NCBI RefSeq assembly: GCF_000235565.1
Contig: NC_017527.1
Span: forward strand, 1,302,001 to 1,366,000
Direction of reading: 5' to 3'
Origin: Methanothrix harundinacea 6Ac
GTDB taxonomy: Archaea; Halobacteriota; Methanosarcinia; Methanotrichales; Methanotrichaceae
Length of the DNA stretch: 64,000 nucleotides
The notes under the pieces are model-generated. The model was not told the origin of the DNA. It ran no database searches and saw only the letters and a program-made list of their open reading frames with translations. The position numbers were made by a program, and so were the translations under genes. Below, piece by piece: positions 53,607 to 61,482 of the stretch (within the stretch, counting starts at the first letter, position 1; every line of letters starts with the position of its first letter).

Positions 53607-54887
53607 ATGTCCGAAGTAGAAATCGCATCTCATTTCCCCCTCTCTCCCGGAGACCTCTCGATCCTCGTCCTGGCGGCGGTCCTCGCCGCCATCGCCGTCC
53701 GGCAGCTCCTCAGGACGAGGGTGATGATCTGGCAGATCATGCTGGCGGGGGCCGTCGCCGTCCTCGTCGCGGGCTCGATCTCCCCGGCCGCCGCCCTGGG
53801 GGCGATCAACATGGACGTGATGCTCTTCCTCTTCGGGATGTTCGTCGTCGGGGTGGCCCTGGAGGAGAGCGGCTACCTCGCGAGCCTCTCATACCGGCTC
53901 CTGCGGCGGACGAGGAACGTCGACCAGCTCGTCATCGCGGTCCTCTTCGGGGCGGGCCTCCTATCCGCCCTCCTGATGAACGACACCCTGGCGATCATCG
54001 GAACCCCCCTTCTGATCCACCTGGCGAATAAGTACGGGATCTCCCCCAGGCTCCTCCTCCTATCCCTCGCCTTCGGGGTGACGATCGGAAGCGTCGCCAG
54101 CCCCATCGGCAACCCCCAGAACCTCCTCATCGCCCTCGGCGGCAGCGTCCCAAACCCCTTCGTCACCTTCTTCCGCCACCTCGCCCTCCCGACGGCGGTA
54201 AACCTCCTCCTCGCCTACGGGGTTCTGAGGCTCCTCTGCAGGAGGGAGTTTGGCCGGGAGACCTTGAACCACATCCAGGATGCTGTAGTCGACCCGGACC
54301 TCGCCCGCCTCTCGAAGCTCTCCCTGGGGGTGGTGACGGCCCTGATCGCCTTCAAGATCGTCTCCGTCTCCTTGGGCCTCCCTTCCCCCCTAGGCCTGAC
54401 GGAGATCGCCCTCCTCTCGGCCCTCCCCATCCTCCTCGCCAGCCCCCGGAGGCTGGAGCTCGCAAGGAAGGTGGACTGGAGGACCCTCGTCTTCTTCGCC
54501 TCCATGTTCGTCCTGATGGAGAGCGTCTGGAACTCCGGCCGCCTCCAGGCGGCGATGAACGGCTCGGGGTTTGAGGCGACCTCGGTCCCGGCGATCCTCG
54601 CGACGAGCGCCCTCGCCAGCCAGCTGGTATCGAACGTCCCCTTCGTCGCCCTCTACCTCCCCCTCCTCTCCACCCTCGACTCCTCGGTGGAGGCGATGAT
54701 GGCCCTCGCCGCCGGCTCCACCATCGCCGGAAACCTGACGATCATCGGGGCGGCGTCGAACGTCATCATCGTCCAGAACGGGGAGCGGAGGGGGGCGGCC
54801 CTCACCTTCACCGACTTCATGAAGGTGGGGGCCCCCCTGACTGCCTTAAACCTCCTAGTCTACTGGATCTTTCTATCTCTCCTCTGA
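53607..54887 (+). CDS. SLC13/ArsB-NhaD type anion or ion transporter
   Basis: The 426-residue membrane protein has about eleven helices and the two family stretches LLSALLMNDTLAIIGTPLL and VASPIGNPQNLLIALGG, with a repeat at SQLVSNVPFVALYLPLL and IIGAASNVIIVQNG. Relatives carry dicarboxylates, sulfate, arsenite or sodium/protons. The frame is open from 53466, but a TATA-like CGTATATAGTCC at about 53530 lies inside that extension, so ATG 53607 is chosen. Confidence 0.88.
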   Translation: MSEVEIASHFPLSPGDLSILVLAAVLAAIAVRQLLRTRVMIWQIMLAGAVAVLVAGSISPAAALGAINMDVMLFLFGMFVVGVALEESGYLASLSYRLLRRTRNVDQLVIAVLFGAGLLSALLMNDTLAIIGTPLLIHLANKYGISPRLLLLSLAFGVTIGSVASPIGNPQNLLIALGGSVPNPFVTFFRHLALPTAVNLLLAYGVLRLLCRREFGRETLNHIQDAVVDPDLARLSKLSLGVVTALIAFKIVSVSLGLPSPLGLTEIALLSALPILLASPRRLELARKVDWRTLVFFASMFVLMESVWNSGRLQAAMNGSGFEATSVPAILATSALASQLVSNVPFVALYLPLLSTLDSSVEAMMALAAGSTIAGNLTIIGAASNVIIVQNGERRGAALTFTDFMKVGAPLTALNLLVYWIFLSLL

Positions 54888-55072
54888 GTCTCCATCCATG
54901 CTATCGGGGGGCCGGGGAGAAGCCCGACATGTATTTAGGGGCAGAGGGATGAGTTCCCCGGGGCGCTGGCGCTCCCCCCGTCCCGGATCTGCCAGGAGGA
55001 CCGGCCCCAAGACCACCAGGGCCAGGGGATTCGAAGGTCCAGAACGGTCCCAATCTCAAGAGTTGATACCGG

Positions 55073-56293
55073 ATGATGCTCAGATCCTGCCTAAAGAAGT
55101 ACAAGACCGACACCCATCGAGCTTTTTCTCCCGAGGAGACCCTCGAGCGGATAGCCCCCAAGATGGAGCTCGCAGGGATCACCAGGGTGGCAGATATAAC
55201 CAACCTGGACCGGATCGGGATCCCGGTCTTCTCCAGCATCAGGCCCGCAGCGGAGAGGGGGGCGATATCCGTCTACAACGGCAAGGGCGCGACCCCCGCC
55301 GAGGCGAGGGTCTCGGCGATGATGGAGGGGATAGAGCGGTACTCCGCCGAGGTCCACGATAGGCAGCTCCTGGTGGAGAGCCATTCGAGGCTCTCAGCCG
55401 GGGTCGAGGCCGTCGACCCCAGGGACCTCGCCCTCCCCGATGGGGCGGACCCCGGGATGCCGATGCCCTGGGTCCTCGGCTACGACCTGATCGGCGAGGA
55501 GGAGGTGATGCTCCCGGCTAGCGCAGTCTTTCATCCGCTCCCGAGGGAGTACCCGCAGCTCTTCAGGACGAACACCAACGGCCTCGCCTCCGGGAACGTC
55601 CTGGAGGAGGCGGTCTTCCACGGCCTCTCCGAGGTGATAGAGCGGGACGCCTGGTCCCTCGCCGAGGCGGTGAAGAGGACGGGGCCCCTCGTCACGGAGG
55701 TGGAGGACGGCCTCGCCCGCTCCCTCCTGGATAGGTTTGCCCAGGCGGAGGTGGAGGTGAGGATCAAGGACATCACGAGCGACATTGGGGTCCCCACCAT
55801 CGCCGCCGCCTCCGACGACCTGAAGCTGAAGGACCCCGCCCTCCTCACCATCGGGATGGGGACCCACACCAACGCCGGGGTGGCCGTCCTCCGGGCCCTG
55901 ACGGAGGTCGCCCAGTCGAGGCTGACCCAGATCCACGGGGCTAGGGAGGACACGACGACGGCGGACTTCCGGAGGCAGATCGGGTACGAGAGGACGAAGA
56001 GGCTGAACCGCCACTGGTTTGAGTCCACCGGGACCGAGCCCTTCCGAGAGATCAGGTCCCAGGACTCCGACGACTTCCTCGACGACATCAACCTCATGCT
56101 GAAGCGGCTCGGAGATGCCGGTTTGGATAGAGCCATAGTCGTCGACCTCACCCGCCCGGAGATCGGAGTCCCGGTGGTCCGGGTCGTCGTCCCGGGCCTG
56201 GAGATGAGCGCCATGGACCCCGACAGGAGGGGGAGACGGTGGAGAGATGAGGTCAAGAGAAATCGTCGTCTTCCTCGGGCCGAGCCTCGATAG
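55073..56293 (+). CDS. ycaO: YcaO-domain protein, McrA-glycine thioamidation (methanogenesis marker 1)
   Basis: The 406-residue protein has the YcaO ATP-binding blocks SAMMEGIERYSAEVHD (about residue 82) and HGLSEVIERDAWSLAEA (about 183), plus ARVSA and LTEVAQSRLTQIHGARED. In methanogens YcaO with TfuA converts a glycine of methyl-coenzyme M reductase to thioglycine, using ATP to activate the peptide bond. It overlaps tfuA by 47 bases. The first of two ATGs (55073) is given; neither has a strong ribosome-binding site. Confidence 0.94.
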   Translation: MMLRSCLKKYKTDTHRAFSPEETLERIAPKMELAGITRVADITNLDRIGIPVFSSIRPAAERGAISVYNGKGATPAEARVSAMMEGIERYSAEVHDRQLLVESHSRLSAGVEAVDPRDLALPDGADPGMPMPWVLGYDLIGEEEVMLPASAVFHPLPREYPQLFRTNTNGLASGNVLEEAVFHGLSEVIERDAWSLAEAVKRTGPLVTEVEDGLARSLLDRFAQAEVEVRIKDITSDIGVPTIAAASDDLKLKDPALLTIGMGTHTNAGVAVLRALTEVAQSRLTQIHGAREDTTTADFRRQIGYERTKRLNRHWFESTGTEPFREIRSQDSDDFLDDINLMLKRLGDAGLDRAIVVDLTRPEIGVPVVRVVVPGLEMSAMDPDRRGRRWRDEVKRNRRLPRAEPR

Positions 56294-56900
56294 GGCCTCG
56301 GCCGAGATGGTCCTCCGGGCCGACTACCGGCCTCCCGCGGCGAGGGGCGACCTCTTGAGGGCGGCGGAGGAGGGGGCGAGGATCGTGGGGCTGATCGACG
56401 GGGTCTTCTTCCAGGAGAGCGCCGTCGCCCACAAGGAGGTCCTCCGGGCCCTGGAGATGGGGGTCGCCGTCGTCGGCGCCTCCAGCATGGGGGCGCTCCG
56501 GGCGGCGGAGCTCGCGAGCTTCGGGATGGAGGGGGTCGGGGAGATCTTCCGCCTCTACCGGGATGGGGTTCTCATCTCCGACGACGAGGTGGCCCTAATC
56601 TTCGATCCGATCAGCTTCGCTCCCTTATCCGAGCCCCTGGTGAACGTCAGGGAGAACGTCCGGGCCGCCAGGGAGAGGGGGTCGATCGACGCCGTCTCCG
56701 CGGAGAAGATCCTGGCGGCGGCCTCATCCCTCTACTTCCCCAAAAGGAGCTACGATCAGATCATATCGGCGGCGGACCTCGATGGAGGCAACCGGGAGGG
56801 GTTTTTGAGGTTCCTCCGCGACGAGAGGAGGGACCTCAAGAGGGAGGACGCCCTCCGGGCCCTGGAGAGGATCAAGGAGATGGCGGAGCGGTCATGCTGA
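56247..56900 (+). CDS. tfuA: TfuA-like protein, partner of YcaO
   Basis: The 217-residue protein reads VVFLGPSLDRASAEMVL, RIVGLIDGVFFQESAVAHKEVLRAL, GASSMGALRAAEL and GEIFRLYRDGVLISDDEV, all typical of TfuA. TfuA assists YcaO in thioamide formation, probably by handling the sulfur donor. Its last codons overlap the next gene, a ubiquitin-like carrier, by seven bases, which couples their translation. Confidence 0.93.
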   Translation: MRSREIVVFLGPSLDRASAEMVLRADYRPPAARGDLLRAAEEGARIVGLIDGVFFQESAVAHKEVLRALEMGVAVVGASSMGALRAAELASFGMEGVGEIFRLYRDGVLISDDEVALIFDPISFAPLSEPLVNVRENVRAARERGSIDAVSAEKILAAASSLYFPKRSYDQIISAADLDGGNREGFLRFLRDERRDLKREDALRALERIKEMAERSC

Positions 56901-57172
56901 TCAGGATAAAGGCCTTTGCCCGGTATAGGGCCCTCCTCGGGTCGGAGTCGGAGGTCAAGCTTGCTGAGGGGGCCGCCGTCTCCGACCTTCTGGAGAGCCT
57001 CGCCTCCCGGTCCGGAGAGCTCCGGGGCCAGCTCTTCGACGACTCTGGAAGGGTCCGGGAGGACTTGAACGTCATGGTCAACGGGAGGCACTTTCTATCC
57101 CTGGCCGGGGAGGAGACGCCGCTGGCGGAGGGGGACGAGGTCGCCCTCTTCCCGGCGGTGGTGGGGGGCTGA
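56894..57172 (+). CDS. Ubiquitin-like sulfur carrier (MoaD/ThiS type)
   Basis: The 92-residue protein has the beta-grasp pattern MLIRIKAFARYRALLGSE, VSDLLESLASRSGEL, LNVMVNGRHFLSL and GDEVALFPAVVGG, ending in the Gly-Gly that is adenylated and thiocarboxylated. It may serve molybdopterin synthase, but its overlap with tfuA suggests it could carry sulfur to the YcaO reaction. The E1-like gene follows after 38 bases. Confidence 0.9.
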   Translation: MLIRIKAFARYRALLGSESEVKLAEGAAVSDLLESLASRSGELRGQLFDDSGRVREDLNVMVNGRHFLSLAGEETPLAEGDEVALFPAVVGG

Positions 57173-57210
57173 AGCGGGCAGTCCCATCATCCATCAAGGA
57201 GGTGCGATAG

Positions 57211-57939
57211 TTGAAGGACGCGGCGAGGTACGACCGGCAGATCCCCCTCTTCGGGGAGGAGGGGCAGAGGAGGCTTGCGAGGTCGACGGCCCTCGTCGTC
57301 GGGGCGGGGGGGCTCGGCTCCGCCGTCTCGGTCTATCTGGCCGTCGCAGGGGTGGGGAGGATCGTCGTCGTCGACGGCGACGTCGTCGAGGTGAGCAACC
57401 TCAACCGGCAGATCCTCCACTGGCCGGAGGACCTGGGCCGTCCCAAGGCCGCCTCGGCAGCGGATACCCTCCGGGGGCTGAACCCCGAGGTGGAGGTGGA
57501 GGAGGTCCCCCTCTTCGCCGACGGGAGGAACCTGCCGGGGCTGGTGGCGAAGGCGGACGCAGTGGTGGACGCCCTCGACAACTTCTCCTCCAGGCACCTC
57601 CTCAACGGGGCGGCCCTCGACGCCGACGTCCCCCTATTTCACGGGGCGATCTCCGGCCTCGACGGCCAGGCGACGACGATCATCCCCGGCGCGACCCCAT
57701 GCCTCCGGTGCATCTTCCCCCGGCCGCCGCCGGAGGAGAAGGTCCCCGCCCTCGGCGCCACCTGCGGCGTCATCGGCTCGATCCAGGCGACGGAGGTCGT
57801 CAAGCACCTGACGGGTCTGGGGGCTTCCCTGGCGGGGAGGCTCCTCCTCTGGGACGGCCTTCGGGGAGGTGCGACGAGATCCCCCTGGAGAGGAACCCCG
57901 GCTGCCCGGACTGCGGCCGACGAAGAGAGCTTTAAGTAG
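57211..57939 (+). CDS. E1-like adenylyltransferase (MoeB/ThiF/HesA family), 3' end frameshifted
   Basis: The 242-residue product has YDRQIPLFGEEGQRRL, the nucleotide loop VVGAGGLGSAVSVYLA, the arginine-finger stretch VSNLNRQILHWPEDLG and the first zinc pair in PCLRCIFP. It adenylates the C-terminal glycine of ubiquitin-like carriers. At about 57862-57870 the frame leaves the conserved tail; another frame continues CDEIPLERNPGCPDCG with the second zinc pair. A single-base error or deletion is likely. Initiation is at TTG 57211 after GGAGGTGCGATAG. Confidence 0.9.
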   Translation: MKDAARYDRQIPLFGEEGQRRLARSTALVVGAGGLGSAVSVYLAVAGVGRIVVVDGDVVEVSNLNRQILHWPEDLGRPKAASAADTLRGLNPEVEVEEVPLFADGRNLPGLVAKADAVVDALDNFSSRHLLNGAALDADVPLFHGAISGLDGQATTIIPGATPCLRCIFPRPPPEEKVPALGATCGVIGSIQATEVVKHLTGLGASLAGRLLLWDGLRGGATRSPWRGTPAARTAADEESFK

Positions 57940-57950
57940 CCCCGGGGCGG

Positions 57951-58430
57951 ATGGGGTCTAGCATGGATAGTTCTGGTGGAGTTTCGCCCGGGAGGAGGCG
58001 GTCCCTCATCCTCCTCGGCTGCCCCGAGGTCCCCGTCCAGACCAGCATCGCCCTCTACCTCGCTTATAGGCTGAGGGAGAGGGGGGACGAGGTGGTGGTG
58101 GCGGGGACCGGCGCCGCCCTCAAGCTTACGAAGCTCGCAGACCCCCTGGGCCACTACCTCGGGGAGACGACGAACATCGACCGGTGCATCGCCTCCATAT
58201 CGGAGGGGAAGGCCGACTTCGACCAGTGCTTCGCCTTCGCCCACAGCGACGCCGGGATAACCTACGCCGGGACGATCAGCTACATCTCCAGGGCTCTGCT
58301 CTTCGTCCTGATCTTCGGGAGGTCCGCCGAGGAGCTGGCGGAGACGGTGGAGTTCGACTGCAGAAAGCTAGTCGCCAAGGCCGTCCATGACCCCCTGCCC
58401 CTGAAGAGGCTTTTAGATGAGGTGATCTGA
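57951..58430 (+). CDS. DUF1890-family methanogen protein
   Basis: The 159-residue protein has SLILLGCPEVPVQTSIALYLAY, DEVVVAGTGAALKLTKLADP, HYLGETTNIDRCIAS and FAHSDAGITYAGTISY, which I recognise as the DUF1890 pattern, a Rossmann-like family found in methanogens. Its biochemical role is unknown. The next gene, DUF1894, begins directly after its stop. Both sit between E1 and molybdopterin synthase genes, pointing to cofactor or sulfur-transfer work. Confidence 0.8.
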   Translation: MGSSMDSSGGVSPGRRRSLILLGCPEVPVQTSIALYLAYRLRERGDEVVVAGTGAALKLTKLADPLGHYLGETTNIDRCIASISEGKADFDQCFAFAHSDAGITYAGTISYISRALLFVLIFGRSAEELAETVEFDCRKLVAKAVHDPLPLKRLLDEVI

Positions 58431-58703
58431 TTGGGCTGCCTAGAGGAGATGAAGTATGAGGTCCTCCTATCCCAGTGCTCCTTCAAAGAGGCGAGAGAGT
58501 ACATAAAGAAGAACTTCAAGGATACCGTCGAGGTCCCTCCGGGGTACAGGATCCTGAACGTCCATCTGATCGGGGTCCCCCCCCTCCTCATCGGGATCGA
58601 TGGGGATAGGGTGATCTTCCCCTATACCAAGCCCTGCTACGGGACCTTCGTCCTGAGGGTGGAGGCCGCGGACGAGATAGGGAGGCTGAGGTCGAAGGGA
58701 TGA
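58431..58703 (+). CDS. DUF1894-family methanogen protein
   Basis: The 90-residue protein starts at TTG 58431 just after GAGGTGATC, a strong ribosome-binding site; ATG 58449 is the alternative. It reads MKYEVLLSQCSFKEAREYIKK, YRILNVHLIGVPPLLIGI and FPYTKPCYGTFVLRVEA, matching DUF1894, which is usually next to DUF1890 in methanogens. Two cysteines (about residues 16 and 69) could be functional. The end overlaps the next carrier gene by four bases. Confidence 0.8.
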   Translation: MGCLEEMKYEVLLSQCSFKEAREYIKKNFKDTVEVPPGYRILNVHLIGVPPLLIGIDGDRVIFPYTKPCYGTFVLRVEAADEIGRLRSKG

Positions 58704-58978
58704 GGGTGGTGGTGAGGAGCTTCGCGAGGTTCCGGGAGGTGGTGGGGGAGGAGGCGGCCTTCGACCTCCCGGAGGGGTCCACCCTCGCCGACCTCCTGGA
58801 GGAGGTAGCCTCCGCCCACCCCGGCCTTGAGAGAGTCTTATCCGAGCTGGAGGGGGCAGGCGGCATAGGGGTGACGGTCCTCCTGAACCGGCGGGGAGCA
58901 GACCCCTCCGACCTCCGAAGGACGGTCCTGGAGGAGGGGGACGAGGTGGCGATCCTCCCCCCCTTCTCCGGCGGATGA
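58700..58978 (+). CDS. MoaD-like sulfur carrier / molybdopterin synthase small subunit
   Basis: The 92-residue protein shows VVVRSFARFREVVGEE, TLADLLEEVASAHP, VTVLLNRRGAD and EGDEVAILPPFSGG with the terminal Gly-Gly. It overlaps the DUF1894 gene by ATGA and lies 28 bases before moaE, so it is the best candidate for the true MoaD partner. It is the second such carrier in this cluster. Confidence 0.9.
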   Translation: MRVVVRSFARFREVVGEEAAFDLPEGSTLADLLEEVASAHPGLERVLSELEGAGGIGVTVLLNRRGADPSDLRRTVLEEGDEVAILPPFSGG

Positions 58979-59006
58979 GATTCTTCCGGCTCCATGGTGA
59001 GGTATT

Positions 59007-59399
59007 ATGGTGATTGAGATAACCGACGGGGAGCTCTCCCTCGAGGATCTGGTGGCCGGGGCGAAGCGGCCCGACGCCGGGGCGGTCGTCGCCTTCCTCG
59101 GGACCGTCAGGGACGACGGGATATCCGGGGTCGAGGTGGAGGCCTACCGGGAGGTGGCGGAGGAGGAGCTGGCTAGGATCCGGGACGAGGCGATGGGGAC
59201 CTTCGACCTCAAGTCCGTCGACGTCGTCCACCGGGTCGGCCGTCTCGGGGTCGGGGAGGATATAGTCCTCATCGTCGCCACCGCACCCCACCGGCAGGCC
59301 GCCTTCCGGGGGTGCGAGTTCGTCCTGGAGGAGATAAAGAGGAGGGCTCCGATCTGGAAGAAGGAGATCAGAATAGACGGCGGCGAGAGGTGGGTCTGA
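59007..59399 (+). CDS. moaE: Molybdopterin synthase large subunit MoaE
   Basis: The 130-residue protein has GAVVAFLGTVRDDG, VEAYREVAEEEL, HRVGRLGVGEDIVLIVATAPHR and the active-site region RRAPIWKKEI. With MoaD it converts precursor Z to molybdopterin by sulfur insertion, for tungsten or molybdenum formylmethanofuran dehydrogenase and related enzymes. It is the last gene of the cluster. Confidence 0.95.
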   Translation: MVIEITDGELSLEDLVAGAKRPDAGAVVAFLGTVRDDGISGVEVEAYREVAEEELARIRDEAMGTFDLKSVDVVHRVGRLGVGEDIVLIVATAPHRQAAFRGCEFVLEEIKRRAPIWKKEIRIDGGERWV

Positions 59400-59456
59400 A
59401 GATTCGGGGTCTCCTGCCTTCCGGAGGCCAGAGCCTCAGAGAGGCCCACGCCAGCG

Positions 59457-60827
59457 TCAGACTATCGGAACGAGGCGGATGTTTCCTCTATCGTCTCTGA
59501 CCATGTAGTGGGGCTCGGTCCGGGGTATCAGGCCGTAGAGGCAGAGCCCCCCGTTCAGCTCCTTGATGACGAAGTAGGTGTCGGCGATGTGGGAGGTCAT
59601 CCGGATGCTCTTCTGCCCCGACTTCACCACCACCACGTTGACGTCGCTCGTCTCCTTCCACTTCTGGAACATCCGGCTGGTGGAGTTGAGCATCCTCTCG
59701 TAGCCGAAGGCGAACTCCATCGAGTCGAGCCCCAGGATGTTGAGGATAGGCCGGCCCGTCCTCTCCCGGAGGGAGTCCCAGTGTTTGAAGAGGGTCTCGT
59801 ACCACTGGTCCCGGTCCCCCCCCGGCTCCAGGACCATCACGTTCGAGGGGACGAAGACGTCTCTGGGGGCGAGCTGGTAGCCTATGCTCGGAACGATGTG
59901 GACCGCTCTGCCGTTCTTGACGGAGTTGGACGCCAGGGCCGTCAGGACCTGGTAGTACCTCTTGCCGACGCCGTGATCGATCTCCAGGACGTTGCAGGAG
60001 CCGAAGTCGAGCCCCCCCGTGATCCTGTCGAAGTCGTCGATCCCGGTGGAGATGGAGTCCTCCCGGGGGTCGGCGATCCTCTCCAGGTCGCAGACGATCC
60101 CGATCTGGGGGCTGAGGTTCTCGAGGGCGGGCTCAAAGTAGCAGAACCTTCCGTCGTGGAGGGTGCAGGTGTATATCTTCTGCTTTATCTCCACCCCCCT
60201 CAGCTTGTCCAGCCTGATCTCCCGGGAGTACCGGGTCGTCATGCCTTCGGGGCGGTTATCCCCGGAGAGGGGGGCTGCCATCCTGACGTTCTTTAGGGTG
60301 ACGACGCCGTCGACGATGTAGTCGAGGGGGAGGAGCTCCGCCGACTCGCTGACGAAGATCAGGTGGATCCCCATATCCCGGGCGAACTCGCAGATGTTCT
60401 GCTCCAGGCTGTGCTGGGCGCCGCCGAGGATGGCGGCGGTGTAGTTTATGATGGCGTCCCAGCTGTCGATGACTATCATGGGGTCGTCCATATCCCCGGC
60501 CTGGTCGAGGAAGGTCTTGAAGAAGTCGAGGACCGTCTCGTAGCTGGACCCCTCCCGGCCCACGTTCCTGAGGCTTTCGAGGAGCATCTTCTGGGTGGCG
60601 TTGACGACGTTGGCGGAAGGGATGATATCGCCGATCCAGGGGAACATGGCGTGGACCCGGCCGGGGCTGACCCGGGTGGAGATGTACATCCCGTTCTCCC
60701 TCTCGCAGACGGAGCTCATGATCTCCAGGGCCAGGGTCGTCTTCCCGGTGCCTGGCATCCCCTTGATGAGGAGGGTCTGCCCCTCCTCCACCCGGAAGAA
60801 GTCGTGGATCTCAGAAGGTATCCGCAT
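59457..60827 (-). CDS. RecA-fold ATPase with two domains (KaiC/Rad55-like)
   Basis: The 456-residue protein opens with an intact P-loop (LLIKGMPGTGKTTLALEIM, about residue 21) and Walker B PMIVIDSWDAI. The second half (about 250-450) repeats the KaiC layout (ISTGIDDFDRITGGL), but the loop reads EIDHGVGKRYYQ, so nucleotide binding is probably lost. One active plus one degenerate domain suggests a regulatory or signalling ATPase rather than a recombinase. It has its own promoter and is divergent to moaE only in the sense of being convergent at its end. Confidence 0.85.
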   Translation of the reverse strand: MRIPSEIHDFFRVEEGQTLLIKGMPGTGKTTLALEIMSSVCERENGMYISTRVSPGRVHAMFPWIGDIIPSANVVNATQKMLLESLRNVGREGSSYETVLDFFKTFLDQAGDMDDPMIVIDSWDAIINYTAAILGGAQHSLEQNICEFARDMGIHLIFVSESAELLPLDYIVDGVVTLKNVRMAAPLSGDNRPEGMTTRYSREIRLDKLRGVEIKQKIYTCTLHDGRFCYFEPALENLSPQIGIVCDLERIADPREDSISTGIDDFDRITGGLDFGSCNVLEIDHGVGKRYYQVLTALASNSVKNGRAVHIVPSIGYQLAPRDVFVPSNVMVLEPGGDRDQWYETLFKHWDSLRERTGRPILNILGLDSMEFAFGYERMLNSTSRMFQKWKETSDVNVVVVKSGQKSIRMTSHIADTYFVIKELNGGLCLYGLIPRTEPHYMVRDDRGNIRLVPIV

Positions 60828-60868
60828 AAATTGAATCCACCATTTTAGAGCTATTTGTTATCCCGTAT

Positions 60869-60878
60869 CTTATATAAG
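60869..60878 (-). promoter_or_regulatory. Palindromic TATA box of the RecA-like gene
   Basis: CTTATATAAG is a perfect palindrome centred about 45 bases before the ATG at 60827. Because the upstream regulator gene ends at 60903, this gives the ATPase gene its own transcript. Confidence 0.55.
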
Positions 60879-60902
60879 GCTAATTTCCGGGTCCAGCAGG
60901 GG

Positions 60903-61316
60903 CTATAGCCCCTCCTTCTCGGGAAGGTCTCCTCTTATCAGGTCGATGAGGGCCTCGACCTTCTCGGGCCTGACCTTGAAGGAGAGGGAGACGGTCAGAT
61001 CCTCGGAGATCTCCTCGAGGCGGGCTATGATCGACAGGTTCACCGGTGCCTCGGCGGCTCTGCCCCGCCTCAGGGCGGCCTCCAGGTTCTTCAGCCCTTC
61101 TCCGGCCTCGCTGAGATCTCCGGGCAGTTTTCTCCTCCTCCAGAGCTTGGAGGGGCCGACCTCAACAAACTCGCATTTCCCTTCGGACTTGAGGACTGAG
61201 AGGTACTTTATCGCCGTCGTCTTGCTCACCCCCGCCACCTTCGCCACGTCCACGGTGGTGAGCCCCACCTCCGAATCCTCTATCGCCTGGAGGATCCGCT
61301 CCTCGTAAGATGCCAT
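60903..61316 (-). CDS. Winged helix-turn-helix regulator
   Basis: From ATG 61316 the protein has about 137 residues. It starts MASYEERILQAIEDSEVG with a clear HTH (TTVDVAKVAGVSKTTAIKYLSVL) and a basic wing (KLWRRRKLP). The second half is helical and ends in VRPEKVEALIDLIRGDLPEKEG. The frame is open 21 codons further upstream, without conserved features. It may control the RecA-like gene just downstream, but this is only positional. Confidence 0.78.
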   Translation of the reverse strand: MASYEERILQAIEDSEVGLTTVDVAKVAGVSKTTAIKYLSVLKSEGKCEFVEVGPSKLWRRRKLPGDLSEAGEGLKNLEAALRRGRAAEAPVNLSIIARLEEISEDLTVSLSFKVRPEKVEALIDLIRGDLPEKEGL

Positions 61317-61482
61317 ATCTCTCAGCCCCTGCCTCGGCGACCGTCCATCCCGGTCCGCCGAACTTTCCCAATTAATCATCAGGTGAGCCCTTTTTGTATA
61401 TAAGCCTCTTGTTGAGGTGCTCCCAAGCCGGCGTGCTACCCCGGTTCAAAGCTTTTAAACCCTGGAGTCCATCTCTCTTACG

